Shown here: positions 1 to 6,121 of the stretch, piece after piece
Layout of the letters: the number at the start of each line of letters is the position of its first letter
How positions within the stretch are numbered: the stretch's first letter is position 1
From: Proteobacteria bacterium UBA6908
Lineage (GTDB): Bacteria; Pseudomonadota; Gammaproteobacteria; Acidiferrobacterales; UBA6901
DNA length: 6,121 nucleotides
Assembly (NCBI GenBank): GCA_002451085.1
Contig: DKBE01000099.1
Span: forward strand, 293 to 6,413
Direction: 5' to 3'
Program-made: the position numbers and the translations under genes
The notes under the pieces: generated by a model
The model's database searches: none
Told to the model about the DNA's origin: nothing
What the model saw: the letters and a program-made list of their open reading frames with translations, nothing else

Positions 1-1997
1 GCATACAGTTCCGCCGACGAAGCGCTGTCCCCTTCCACCTCGCCATAGGTCTGCTCAAACACCAGGCTGGCCGACAACACCAGTGGCCGGTCGTTCGCAT
101 ATCGGGAACCGAGATACCCGGCCAGGATCATGACGCCCTTGGCGTGAATGGGGCCGGAGAGATCGACTTCACGCTGGATGTCGACCACCTCACCTTTGCC
201 GATGCGGACATTGGCCGTAATCCGGGTTGGGTGTCCGAACGCATAATCGCCGAGCCCCATCACCGACAGGCCATTGATCTGGCCGGTGCGGCTGCCGCCG
301 GTGTCAATCAGGATCGTGCCGCGCTGAATCGCTTCGTGCAGACGCTCGCGAATGCGATCCATGCGATTGATGCGCGCGTTGATGGCATGCTGGACATCGT
401 CCCTGGTGATCAGGTCGCGCTTGGCTTCGCGTGCCCAATGGTCAGACTCTCGCAACAGGTCTGCCATCTCGCGCAACTGTACCGAGAGCTTCTCGGCATC
501 TTCGACCTGGCGCGCCGCCTGTTCGACAACTCGTGCCACCGCGCTGCGGTCGAGCGGCAACAGTTGATCGCGTCGTGCCAGGGTCGCAATCAGCCGCGCA
601 TACATCAGGTTTGCATCGGGATCGCGCTTCATGTCGTGTCCGAAATCCACGGCCACCTTGAACAGTTCGCCAAACTCGGGATCGTAGGCGGACAGCAGGT
701 AGTACAGCAGCGGTTCTCCCATCAACACGACCTTGATGTCGAGCGGAATGGGTTCCGGCTCCAGGGAAACTGTGCTGACGAGACTGAGCGCCTGTCCCAG
801 GGACTCGATGCGCAACTCGCGGGCTGACAGCGCCCGTTTCAACCCTTCCCAGGCATAGGGCTGCATCAGCACCTTGCGGGCGTCGAGCAGAAGATAGCCG
901 CCATTGGCGCGATGCAGGGCACCGGGTTTGATGAGCATGAAATCGGTGACCAGCGCGCCCATCTGGGCAATGTGCTCGATGCGACCGATGAGCGCCGGGA
1001 AAGTCGGATTGTTCTCATAGACGACGGGCGCGCCCTGCGTGCTGCTGTGGTCGATCAGCACATTCACCTGATAACGCCGCAGCGAGGCTCCGCCCCCGGG
1101 ACGCTGTAGTGTGATTCCGAGGAGATTAATTTCCCCACCCTCTTCACTGCGCTTGAAGTCGTCGGCGTTGTCGATGACCGCCTGCTGGATTGACTCGAGG
1201 GTCTCGATGACCGTCGGGTGATCGGCATAACTTCCTTTCAGCTCATCGATCAGGTGTCCCACAACGGACATGGTCACTTCACGGTCGAGTTGCTGGATGC
1301 GTTGCTGGCCTTCGCGCCGCCATTGAGGCAACTGGTGAATGATCTTGGCCAGCTGTTCCTCGAGCGTGGCAATCACCGCTTCGGTGCGTTTCTTGTCCTC
1401 CTCCGGCAGCTTTTCGTAGTCCTCCGGCGACAGCACTTCGCCTTTTTTCATGGGCGCAAACGCCATGCCGGTCGGAGTGCGGATCAGGGCGATCTGGTGA
1501 GACTCCGCTTGCCGGTGGAGTTCCTGGAAGGCATGCTCGTGCTGTTCCTTGATCTGTTCTTCCAGTTCATGCCGGCGGGTCCGGTATTCCTCGCTCTCAA
1601 ATGCCGCCGGGATGGCCACCCGCAGGTCATTCATCAGTTGCTCGATATCGCCCCGCAGACGAACGCCCATGCCGGCCGGCAGTCGCAACACGTGCGGCTT
1701 GTGCGCCTCGGCAAAATTATTGACATAACACCAGTCGGACGGAACCGGCTCACCGGCGGACCGCTCGCCGAGAAACTGCTCAACCACGTGGTGTTTGCCG
1801 GTTCCCGGCGCCCCCAGCACGAACAGGTTGTAGCCTTCGCGCCGGATGCCAATGCCGAACTGCAAGGCCTCGATGGCGCGCGCCTGCCCCAGCACTTCCG
1901 TCAGATCTTCAAGTTCGGCGGTCGTCTTGAAATCGAATTGCTCGGGATTGCAGCGCGTGCACAACGCTTCGGGTTTGAGAGGTTCGATGCGGGCCAT
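1..1997 (-). CDS. Lon-like ATP-dependent protease (COG1067/LonB-like family), 3' end cut by window edge
   Basis: An uninterrupted minus-strand frame gives 665 residues and leaves the window at its left end. It looks like the long bacterial Lon-related proteases, which fuse an AAA+ ATPase to a Ser/Lys protease and are expected to be cytosolic. Visible parts in order: a family-typical N-terminus ending in NLFVLGAPGTGKHH (Walker A, G62-K68); a long charged helical insertion at about 125-290; a Walker B-like HRANGGYLLLDARK (362-375); a sensor-1-like strand DIKVVLMGE (420-428); and a protease domain from about 568 with DLSGPIHAKG (612-621) and EGDSASSAELY, whose S658 is the expected catalytic serine. 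The partner lysine should lie some 40 residues further on, outside the window. The ATG at 1997 is supported by a strong AAGGAGG three bases upstream and by the family N-terminus. Odd point: His-His follows the Walker A lysine where a Ser/Thr is expected. Its substrate cannot be told. It lies downstream of panD in the same direction, probably as a separate unit. Confidence 0.93.
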   Translation of the reverse strand, partial: MARIEPLKPEALCTRCNPEQFDFKTTAELEDLTEVLGQARAIEALQFGIGIRREGYNLFVLGAPGTGKHHVVEQFLGERSAGEPVPSDWCYVNNFAEAHKPHVLRLPAGMGVRLRGDIEQLMNDLRVAIPAAFESEEYRTRRHELEEQIKEQHEHAFQELHRQAESHQIALIRTPTGMAFAPMKKGEVLSPEDYEKLPEEDKKRTEAVIATLEEQLAKIIHQLPQWRREGQQRIQQLDREVTMSVVGHLIDELKGSYADHPTVIETLESIQQAVIDNADDFKRSEEGGEINLLGITLQRPGGGASLRRYQVNVLIDHSSTQGAPVVYENNPTFPALIGRIEHIAQMGALVTDFMLIKPGALHRANGGYLLLDARKVLMQPYAWEGLKRALSARELRIESLGQALSLVSTVSLEPEPIPLDIKVVLMGEPLLYYLLSAYDPEFGELFKVAVDFGHDMKRDPDANLMYARLIATLARRDQLLPLDRSAVARVVEQAARQVEDAEKLSVQLREMADLLRESDHWAREAKRDLITRDDVQHAINARINRMDRIRERLHEAIQRGTILIDTGGSRTGQINGLSVMGLGDYAFGHPTRITANVRIGKGEVVDIQREVDLSGPIHAKGVMILAGYLGSRYANDRPLVLSASLVFEQTYGEVEGDSASSAELY

Positions 1998-2001
1998 GTG
2001 C

Positions 2002-2008
2002 CTCCTTT
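2002..2008 (-). promoter_or_regulatory. Strong Shine-Dalgarno of the Lon-like protease gene
   Basis: On the minus strand AAGGAGG lies three to four bases before the ATG at 1997. It is the strongest ribosome-binding site in the window, although the spacing is short. It fixes the start of the protease gene and suggests independent, efficient translation, unlike the weakly signalled or coupled genes of the pan cluster. Confidence 0.75.
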
Positions 2009-2016
2009 CTTGTTCT

Positions 2017-2033
2017 CGGTGCGTCTGGCACCG
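2017..2033 (-). promoter_or_regulatory. Small hairpin in the leader of the protease gene
   Basis: The sequence CGGTGC-CAGAC-GCACCG (minus strand) forms a perfect 6-bp stem with a 5-nt loop. It ends about eight bases before the Shine-Dalgarno of the Lon-like gene. It has no following T-run, so it is not an intrinsic terminator. A role in transcript stability or translation is possible, but this is inference from position alone. Confidence 0.35.
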
Positions 2034-2040
2034 TGATGCA

Positions 2041-2053
2041 ACAGTACTACTGT
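2041..2053. repeat. 13-bp palindrome upstream of the protease gene
   Basis: ACAGTA-C-TACTGT is a perfect inverted repeat with 6-bp arms and a single central base, in the only sizeable non-coding gap of the window. It sits 43 bp upstream of the protease ATG, where an operator would be expected near a promoter. No particular regulator family can be assigned from the sequence. Confidence 0.35.
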
Positions 2054-2062
2054 CGCGCGAAT

Positions 2063-2092
2063 AGGCGGGGCAAACCTTGTCCTGCATCAAAA
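2063..2092 (-). promoter_or_regulatory. Possible heat-shock-type (sigma32-like) promoter for the protease gene
   Basis: On the minus strand TTTTGATG (2092-2085) is followed, after 14 bases, by CCCCGCCT (2070-2063). The sigma32 consensus is CTTGAA, a 13-17 base spacer and CCCCATnT, so both halves match partly. A Lon-type protease under heat-shock control would be unsurprising. The match is imperfect and the GC-rich background makes CCCC common, so this is a weak call. No good sigma70 promoter was found in this gap. Confidence 0.25.
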
Positions 2093-2125
2093 CCCGGGCG
2101 GGTAGAACGACGTCGCGAAGCGACG
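2092..2125 (-). terminator. Weak hairpin terminator candidate after panD
   Basis: About 19 bases past the panD stop the minus strand has CGTCGC-TTC-GCGACG (2125-2111), a perfect 6-bp stem. It is followed by a second small stem ACCC-GCCC-GGGT (2103-2092) that runs into TTTT. A GGCGG/CCGCC pair can also enclose the first hairpin. The U-tract is only four bases, so termination would be partial at best. The position fits the end of the pan operon. Confidence 0.35.
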
Positions 2126-2143
2126 AACCGCCGCTCGGGCGAT

Positions 2144-2524
2144 TCAGGCAACCTGAACAGGAATGGCGTGGCGGGTGTGGGTGATGCGGTTGTGCGCGTC
2201 GACATACACCAGACGCGGCTTGAAGGCGGCAAGCTCTTTTTCCTCGAGCACACCATAGGCAGCAATAATCAGGATGTCGCCGGGCCCGGCTTTGTGCGCG
2301 GCGGCACCATTGACGGAGATGATGCCGGAACCTTCCTGGGCGCGAATCGCATAGGTCGAAAAGCGCTCACCGTTACGCACATTATAAACCTCCACCCGCT
2401 CGTATTCGCGGATGTCGGCAGCTTCCAGCAGGCGGCCGTCGATCGCCACCGAGCCTTCATAATCGAGCTCAGAGTGCGTGCAGGTCACACGGTGAAGCTT
2501 GGCGCGCAACAGGGTTCTCTGCAT
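2144..2524 (-). CDS. panD: Aspartate 1-decarboxylase
   Basis: This cytosolic pyruvoyl enzyme decarboxylates L-aspartate to beta-alanine, the substrate that PanC joins to pantoate. The product is 126 residues, the same as E. coli PanD. It opens [20 protein letters not shown]. The self-cleavage site is intact: YEGS with Gly24-Ser25, where Ser25 becomes the pyruvoyl group. Lys9, Arg54, Tyr58 (in [10 protein letters not shown]) and Asn72 (in [11 protein letters not shown]) are all in their usual places, as is the [10 protein letters not shown] segment. The gene follows panC after 48 bases. The Shine-Dalgarno is poor (GGA about five bases before the ATG). A good promoter at the end of panC suggests it can be transcribed without panBC. 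No PanZ-type maturation factor is visible nearby. Confidence 0.97.
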   Translation of the reverse strand: MQRTLLRAKLHRVTCTHSELDYEGSVAIDGRLLEAADIREYERVEVYNVRNGERFSTYAIRAQEGSGIISVNGAAAHKAGPGDILIIAAYGVLEEKELAAFKPRLVYVDAHNRITHTRHAIPVQVA

Positions 2525-2561
2525 GATGTTCCAGTAATACCAAAGACAAACAGTTGGTTAC

Positions 2562-2590
2562 ATTATCCGCCTTCACGGGACGGGTTTCAA
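2562..2590 (-). promoter_or_regulatory. Sigma70-type promoter for panD, overlapping the end of panC
   Basis: On the minus strand TTGAAA (2590-2585, 5 of 6 bases of the -35 consensus) and GATAAT (2567-2562, 5 of 6 of the -10) are separated by exactly 17 bases. The -35 box lies within the last codons of panC. Initiation would fall near 2555, giving a leader of about 30 bases before the panD ATG. It is the best promoter-like sequence I found in the window. Confidence 0.6.
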
Positions 2591-3442
2591 TTCGACTTCC
2601 AGGTTATCAATTAACCGCGCCTTTCCCAGCCAGGCCGCGGCCAGAACCACCAGTTGCCGGTCACCGGCAACAGGGGCGGCCAGGTCCTGCTGGCGCCGGA
2701 TGCTGACGTAATCCGGCCGCAGTCCGGCGGCCGCAAGCTTGCCGCTGGCTTCCGCCTCAACTGCGGCATAACCCGCTCCCGTCACGCCTTGAGTCCGGAT
2801 CTGGTCGGCCACGGACCGCAGGACGGCATACAGCTGTGCGGCCAACGGCCGCTCTGCCGCAGCCAGGTAACTGTTGCGCGAGCTCAGTGCCAAACCATCT
2901 GGCTCGCGCACGGTTTCCACACCCACGATCTCAATTGGTAAATTGAAGTCACCGCTCATGAGCCGAATCACCAGCAGTTGCTGGTAGTCCTTCTTGCCGA
3001 ACACGGCGACATCCGGTGTCACCAGCTGAAAGAGCCGATGCACCACGGTCGCGACCCCGCGAAAATGGCCGGGACGGGAGGCGCCACACAAAATATCGCT
3101 GATCCCCGGCACCTCAACCCGGGTGCTGGCGTCGCGCCCGCGCGGGTAGATCACCGTATCGTCTGGCATGAACAGGATATCGACACCGGCCGCTTCCAGT
3201 TGCGCCCGATCCTGTTCGGGTGTTCGCGGATAGGCGGCAAAGTCCTCGCGCGGCCCGAACTGCAACGGGTTGACATAGATGCTCGCCAGCACGGTGTCGG
3301 CATGTCGGCGTGCCTCGTGCATGAGTTGCACATGGCCACGATGCAGGTTGCCCATCGTCGGCACAAAGGCAATGCGCTGGCGTGCAGTGCGTCGGCGCGC
3401 GATTTCGCGCGTCAATTCGGCATGCGACTGGATGACAATCAT
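2573..3442 (-). CDS. panC: Pantoate--beta-alanine ligase (pantothenate synthetase)
   Basis: PanC is a cytosolic enzyme that activates pantoate with ATP to pantoyl-adenylate and condenses it with beta-alanine, giving pantothenate. With the ATG at 3442 the product has 289 residues, near the 283 of E. coli PanC. Key motifs are present: PTMGNLHRGH (28-37, the nucleotide-binding HxGH type), YVNPLQF (56-62), ASRPGHFRGV (121-130), GKKDYQQ (149-155) and the KMSKS-like LSSRN (186-190). The frame stays open upstream to a TTG at 3481, and a GTG at 3448 is also possible. The ATG was chosen because MIVIQSHAEL matches the family N-terminus. None of these starts has a clear Shine-Dalgarno. The gene lies 63 bases after panB, so it is probably cotranscribed with it. 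Identity is certain; the exact start is less so. Confidence 0.96.
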   Translation of the reverse strand: MIVIQSHAELTREIARRRTARQRIAFVPTMGNLHRGHVQLMHEARRHADTVLASIYVNPLQFGPREDFAAYPRTPEQDRAQLEAAGVDILFMPDDTVIYPRGRDASTRVEVPGISDILCGASRPGHFRGVATVVHRLFQLVTPDVAVFGKKDYQQLLVIRLMSGDFNLPIEIVGVETVREPDGLALSSRNSYLAAAERPLAAQLYAVLRSVADQIRTQGVTGAGYAAVEAEASGKLAAAGLRPDYVSIRRQQDLAAPVAGDRQLVVLAAAWLGKARLIDNLEVELKPVP

Positions 3443-3505
3443 GGCCACGTGATGGTGTGCTCGGGAGGCAGGCGCAGACAACGCCGAGAGTTATTGTTCA
3501 GTCAA

Positions 3506-4300
3506 TCAGAAGCTGTGTTCAGAACCAGGGAAGGTGCCATTGCGCACGGCCTCGGCATAATTCCTGATCGCGACTTCAAGACTGCCGGCACCGTCCATGA
3601 AGTTCTTCGAGAATTTCGGACTGGGTCGCGGGTACAGCCCAAGCATGTCCTGCAACACCAGCACCTGGCCATCCGTGTCTTTACCGGCTCCGATGCCGAT
3701 CGTGGGGATGGACAGTGCCTGCGTAATCTCGCGCGCCAGCACGGCCGGGATCGCCTCCAGCACAATCAGACCGGCGCCCGCTGCTTCCAGGTGCAGGGCA
3801 TCTTCACGCAAGCGACGCGCGGACGGCTCATCCCGACCCTGGACGCGGTAACCGCCCAGCTGGTGAACCGATTGCGGCGTCAGACCAATGTGCGCGCACA
3901 CCGGAATCCCGCGCTCAACCAGAAACCGCACGGTCTCGACCATCGGCGCCCCGCCCTCCAGCTTGACGACCTGGGCGCCGGCCTGCATCAGCCGGGCGGC
4001 ACTGTCACACGCCTGCGCCGGCCCCTGCTGATAGCTGCCGAACGGCAGGTCGCCGATCACCAAGGCTCGCTGAACGCCGCGCGCGACACAGGCGCAGTGA
4101 TACTCCATCTGCTCGAGCGTGACCGGCAGCGTGGAGTCATGCCCCTGCATGGTCATGCCCAGCGAATCACCCACCATCACGAGATCCAGCCCGGCTGAAT
4201 CCAGCAGGCTGGCGAAGCTGTAGTCATAGGCGGTCAGGCAGGTGATCTTCTGCCTGGCCTGTTTCATTTCCCGAAGCGTCGTCAGCATCACCGGTTTCAT
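3506..4300 (-). CDS. panB: 3-methyl-2-oxobutanoate hydroxymethyltransferase
   Basis: PanB carries out the first committed step of pantothenate synthesis: it transfers a one-carbon unit from 5,10-methylene-tetrahydrofolate to 2-ketoisovalerate, giving ketopantoate. The 264 residues equal the length of E. coli PanB and form a TIM-barrel enzyme of the cytosol. Visible active-site elements are MVGDSLGM with Asp45 and Ser46, IGDLPFGSY with Asp84, VVKLEGG with Lys113 and Glu115, [11 protein letters not shown] (134-144), VLEAIPA with Glu182, and IGIGAG. These supply the divalent metal ligands and the catalytic glutamate. Its ATG overlaps the TGA of the upstream kinase gene (shared ATGA), which implies translational coupling; GAGAG inside the kinase end may serve as a weak ribosome site. 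No reductase (panE) for the next step is in the window. Confidence 0.97.
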   Translation of the reverse strand: MKPVMLTTLREMKQARQKITCLTAYDYSFASLLDSAGLDLVMVGDSLGMTMQGHDSTLPVTLEQMEYHCACVARGVQRALVIGDLPFGSYQQGPAQACDSAARLMQAGAQVVKLEGGAPMVETVRFLVERGIPVCAHIGLTPQSVHQLGGYRVQGRDEPSARRLREDALHLEAAGAGLIVLEAIPAVLAREITQALSIPTIGIGAGKDTDGQVLVLQDMLGLYPRPSPKFSKNFMDGAGSLEVAIRNYAEAVRNGTFPGSEHSF

Positions 4301-4962
4301 GCCTGCTCTCGCGACGGCAACGGATTGAAGAAATGCCGACCGCTTTTTACATGACGCAGATAGGCAAGCAGCGCCTGAAAGTCCGCTTCGCTCTCGACAA
4401 AATTGACTTCGGATGCATTGACCATCAGCACCGGTGCGCCGCTGTAGTGATAGAAAAAGTGCGTGTAGGCCTCGTTGAGCTGCTCAAGGTAGTCGCGCTC
4501 AATCATGCGTTCGAACCCGATGCCACGGCGACGCACGCGCTCAATCAGCACATCCACCGGGGCCTGCAGATAAATCACCAGCTCCGGCACCGGCAAGTCG
4601 ATCCGCAGCTGATCATAGACCTGTTCGTAGATTCGCAGTTCATCGTCGTCCAGGTTCAGGCGCGCGAACAGGCGGTCCTTTTCCAGCAGAAAGTCGGCGA
4701 CCCGTGTCGGCGCAAACAGGTCACGCTGCTTCCACTCCTGCATCTGGCGGGCACGCTGGAACAGGAAGAACAGCTGGGTTGGCAAGGCGAAGTGTTTGCG
4801 GGACTGGTAAAAGCGTTCAAGGAACGGATTTTCCTCAGGACGCTCAAGCAGCAGATCGCTGCCAAAGGCCTGCGACAGCTTCTGCGCCAGGCTGGTCTTG
4901 CCCACGCCGATGGCGCCTTCGACCACCACATAGCCCGGGTACCCGGTTTTTTCATTCGCCAT
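4297..4962 (-). CDS. Deoxynucleoside kinase (deoxyadenosine/deoxyguanosine kinase family)
   Basis: This P-loop kinase phosphorylates purine deoxynucleosides to monophosphates for salvage; the exact substrate cannot be told from sequence. The 221-residue product has Walker A GAIGVGKT (16-23), an [13 protein letters not shown] segment (40-52) that lines the nucleoside pocket, [10 protein letters not shown] (66-75), the [12 protein letters not shown] region with the DR pair (89-100), and a LID with [11 protein letters not shown] (142-152) followed by [11 protein letters not shown]. The frame stays open far upstream, but the extra residues overlap folK. Two ATGs are plausible, at 4968 and 4962. 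An AGGA lies seven bases before the second and only one before the first, so 4962 is preferred. It follows folK by 28 bases and overlaps panB by four, so it is cotranscribed with them. A metabolic link to pantothenate is not evident. Confidence 0.92.
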   Translation of the reverse strand: MANEKTGYPGYVVVEGAIGVGKTSLAQKLSQAFGSDLLLERPEENPFLERFYQSRKHFALPTQLFFLFQRARQMQEWKQRDLFAPTRVADFLLEKDRLFARLNLDDDELRIYEQVYDQLRIDLPVPELVIYLQAPVDVLIERVRRRGIGFERMIERDYLEQLNEAYTHFFYHYSGAPVLMVNASEVNFVESEADFQALLAYLRHVKSGRHFFNPLPSREQA

Positions 4963-4969
4963 GCTCATG

Positions 4970-4973
4970 TCCT
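4970..4973 (-). promoter_or_regulatory. Ribosome-binding site that decides the kinase start
   Basis: AGGA on the minus strand lies in the short folK-kinase gap, seven bases from the ATG at 4962 but only one from the ATG at 4968. The spacing favours the downstream ATG, giving a protein that begins [10 protein letters not shown] rather than MSMANEK. Confidence 0.5.
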
Positions 4974-4990
4974 GACGTACCCTGCCACAT

Positions 4991-5479
4991 TCATCCAGTC
5001 TGTTCTGCCAGTCGTTCAATGCCCTGACCCCGGCACGCCGGCAGCAGCTCTTCGACCCGTCCACGCCCGGGGATCTCCAGACCGGGTGCAATCTCATATA
5101 AAGGATACAGTACGAAGGCCCGCTCGTGCAGCCGGGGGTGTGGCAGGGTTAACGCCGGATCCTGGACCACCTGGCCGTCATACCACAGCAAATCAAGGTC
5201 CAATGTGCGCGGCCCACCCGGCTGATCGCGCACCCGTCCATGCGCGCGTTCGATGTCCAGCAAGGCCGCCATCAGATCTGGCGCCGTCAATTCGGTGTCC
5301 AATTCACACACGGCATTGATGAACGCCGGCTGGTCGGTCATCCCAATCGGTGCTGTACGGTAGAGCGAAGAACAACAGCGCCGACGGGTGCGGTCGAGTG
5401 ACGCCAGCGCCCGTGCACCGGAACGCACCTGTGCCACCGGATCCTGGAGATTGGCGCCGAGGGCCACGAAGGCGCGCAC
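4991..5479 (-). CDS. folK: 2-amino-4-hydroxy-6-hydroxymethyldihydropteridine pyrophosphokinase (HPPK)
   Basis: HPPK transfers pyrophosphate from ATP to 6-hydroxymethyl-7,8-dihydropterin, the step before dihydropteroate synthase in folate synthesis. The product has 162 residues, the usual size. It begins MRAFVALGANLQDP, close to the family's ALGSNLGDP. YRTAPIG (40-46) and FINAVCEL (53-60) form the pterin side. IERAHGRVR gives Glu77 and Arg82. The signature GPRTLDLDLLWYD has Arg91 and the two Mg-binding aspartates Asp94 and Asp96. LHERAFVLYPLYEIAP follows. The start is a GTG at 5479, forced because the in-frame pcnB TGA lies only one codon upstream (TGA-GCC-GTG). No Shine-Dalgarno is seen, so translation probably depends on ribosomes ending pcnB. 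Folate made here feeds the cofactor used by PanB, which may explain the clustering. Confidence 0.96.
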   Translation of the reverse strand: MRAFVALGANLQDPVAQVRSGARALASLDRTRRRCCSSLYRTAPIGMTDQPAFINAVCELDTELTAPDLMAALLDIERAHGRVRDQPGGPRTLDLDLLWYDGQVVQDPALTLPHPRLHERAFVLYPLYEIAPGLEIPGRGRVEELLPACRGQGIERLAEQTG

Positions 5480-5482
5480 GGC

Positions 5483-6121
5483 TCAGGCGGCGTTGCCGTT
5501 GCCGGGCTTTTTGCCGCGCCGGCGACGGCGGCGCTTGCCACCGCGCGGACGGCCGTTGCCGCCGCCCTCCGGCGCGACCGCCTGGATCATGCCCTGGCGG
5601 GCATTGGCGTCGACTTCCTGAAAGCGGGTCCACCAGTCGGCCAGCTCCTGCGGTTCTTCGCCGGCATGCGCGCGCAGCAGCAGAAAGTCGTAGGCGGCGC
5701 GAAACCGCTTGCTCTCGAACAACCGGAAGGCATTCTTGCCCTGGCGACGGGAAAAGCGCGACTGCAGCGACCAGATTTCGCGCATCGGAAAACTGAAGCG
5801 CTTCGGGATCGAGACATGCTGCTGTTGCTCGCGCAGCACCTGCTCGGCCGCACGGTTCTGGGCATCCAGCGGCGGCATGCCGTTGGCGATCAGGATGGCC
5901 GTGCGCTCGCGCACCGGTTCCCACAGGATGGCGGCGAACAGGAATGCCGGGTTGACCGGCTTGTCCTCGGCAATGCGCTTGTCGGTGTTGGCCAGCGCCT
6001 GCGGCAACAGCATGTGCGGAAAATGCTCTTCTTCGCCGGCCAGGCTTTCCTCGGCCTCCGGGAACAGGTACTGGAACAGGTCGTAGTGGCGCAGCATTTC
6101 ATAGGTATCGAGGGCATGCCC
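5483..6121 (-). CDS. pcnB: Poly(A) polymerase I, C-terminal part (5' end outside window)
   Basis: PcnB adds 3' poly(A) tails to RNAs, marking them for decay. The window holds the last 212 residues, starting at GHALDTYEMLRHYDLFQYLF; the nucleotidyltransferase domain with its catalytic aspartates lies beyond the right edge. The part seen closely follows the E. coli protein: KPVNPAFLFAAILWEPV, SIPKRFSFPMREIWSLQ, RFSRRQGKNAF, KRFRAAYDFLLLRA and ADWWTRFQE. It ends in a basic, low-complexity tail (GGKRRRRRRGKKPGNGNAA), as usual for PcnB, where such tails are thought to contact RNA. The related CCA-adding enzymes lack this arginine-rich end and the VNPAFLFAA motif, so they are unlikely. It ends three bases before folK, the usual neighbour in gammaproteobacteria. 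Confidence 0.95.
   Translation of the reverse strand, partial: GHALDTYEMLRHYDLFQYLFPEAEESLAGEEEHFPHMLLPQALANTDKRIAEDKPVNPAFLFAAILWEPVRERTAILIANGMPPLDAQNRAAEQVLREQQQHVSIPKRFSFPMREIWSLQSRFSRRQGKNAFRLFESKRFRAAYDFLLLRAHAGEEPQELADWWTRFQEVDANARQGMIQAVAPEGGGNGRPRGGKRRRRRRGKKPGNGNAA

Noticed and set aside
144..827. Plus-strand open frame of 227 codons in the left part of the window.
   Set aside because: It is antisense to the protease domain of the Lon-like gene, whose motifs are continuous through this stretch.
1218..2036. Plus-strand open frame of 272 codons opposite the Lon-like protease gene.
   Set aside because: The minus strand holds the clear AAA+ and protease motifs. The plus-strand product has no recognisable motif and its ends do not match any intergenic signal.
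3443..3481. A 13-residue N-terminal extension of PanC starting from TTG at 3481.
   Set aside because: The extension has no counterpart in known PanC proteins, has no ribosome site, and the ATG at 3442 matches the family start. The GTG at 3448 remains a minor alternative.
3443..3505. A possible promoter in the panB-panC gap (TTGACT just after the panB stop).
   Set aside because: No acceptable -10 hexamer lies 16-18 bases downstream, so the -35-like match was treated as chance.
2978..4198. Long open frame on the plus strand (406 codons) opposite panC and panB.
   Set aside because: It lies wholly antisense to two intact, motif-complete enzymes and crosses their junction. Its translation is rich in His, Gln and Arg with no recognisable domain, which is typical of a GC-rich antisense shadow.
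4963..5097. A 45-residue N-terminal extension of the deoxynucleoside kinase from 5097.
   Set aside because: It would overlap the end of folK by more than 100 bases, and its sequence is unlike the family. A well-spaced AGGA supports the ATG at 4962.
4333..5319. Plus-strand open frame of 328 codons opposite the kinase and folK.
   Set aside because: It spans two confidently identified genes on the other strand and has low-complexity, Arg/His/Pro-rich sequence without a domain.
5304..5924. Minus-strand open frame of 206 codons in another frame of pcnB and folK.
   Set aside because: It is out of frame with both recognised proteins and is dominated by Arg, Ala, Gly and Pro, as expected from a shifted GC-rich coding sequence.

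Overview
This window is an ordinary, well-preserved piece of a GC-rich bacterial chromosome. Every gene is on the minus strand and reads from high to low coordinates. Gene order and protein types point to a gammaproteobacterium: poly(A) polymerase next to folK and the pan genes, as in E. coli and its relatives, plus a Lon-like protease of the long COG1067 type. The closest order cannot be settled by eye; a Chromatiales/Pseudomonas-like lineage is a guess. I see no mobile element, CRISPR array, tRNA, rRNA or sign of recent transfer.

Layout in the direction of transcription: (1) the C-terminal part of pcnB, running off the right edge; (2) folK, which starts two codons after the pcnB stop and in the same frame; (3) a deoxynucleoside kinase of the dGK/dAK family, 28 nt downstream; (4) panB, whose ATG overlaps the kinase TGA; (5) panC, after a 63-nt gap; (6) panD, after a 48-nt gap, with a good sigma70-type promoter at the end of panC; (7) a 146-nt non-coding stretch with hairpins and a short palindrome; (8) a large Lon-like ATP-dependent protease, cut by the left edge just past its catalytic serine.

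How the genes work together: panB, panC and panD give the full bacterial route to pantothenate. PanB makes ketopantoate from ketoisovalerate using methylene-tetrahydrofolate, PanD makes beta-alanine from aspartate, and PanC joins pantoate to beta-alanine. folK belongs to the folate pathway that supplies the one-carbon cofactor used by PanB. The kinase salvages purine deoxynucleosides. The tight spacing from pcnB through panB suggests one operon; panD and the protease appear able to use their own promoters.

The hunt found no convincing new system. The points worth a second look are small: the panD promoter, the in-frame pcnB-TGA-folK junction, a Lon-like Walker A motif with no Ser/Thr after the lysine, and the structured leader of the protease gene.
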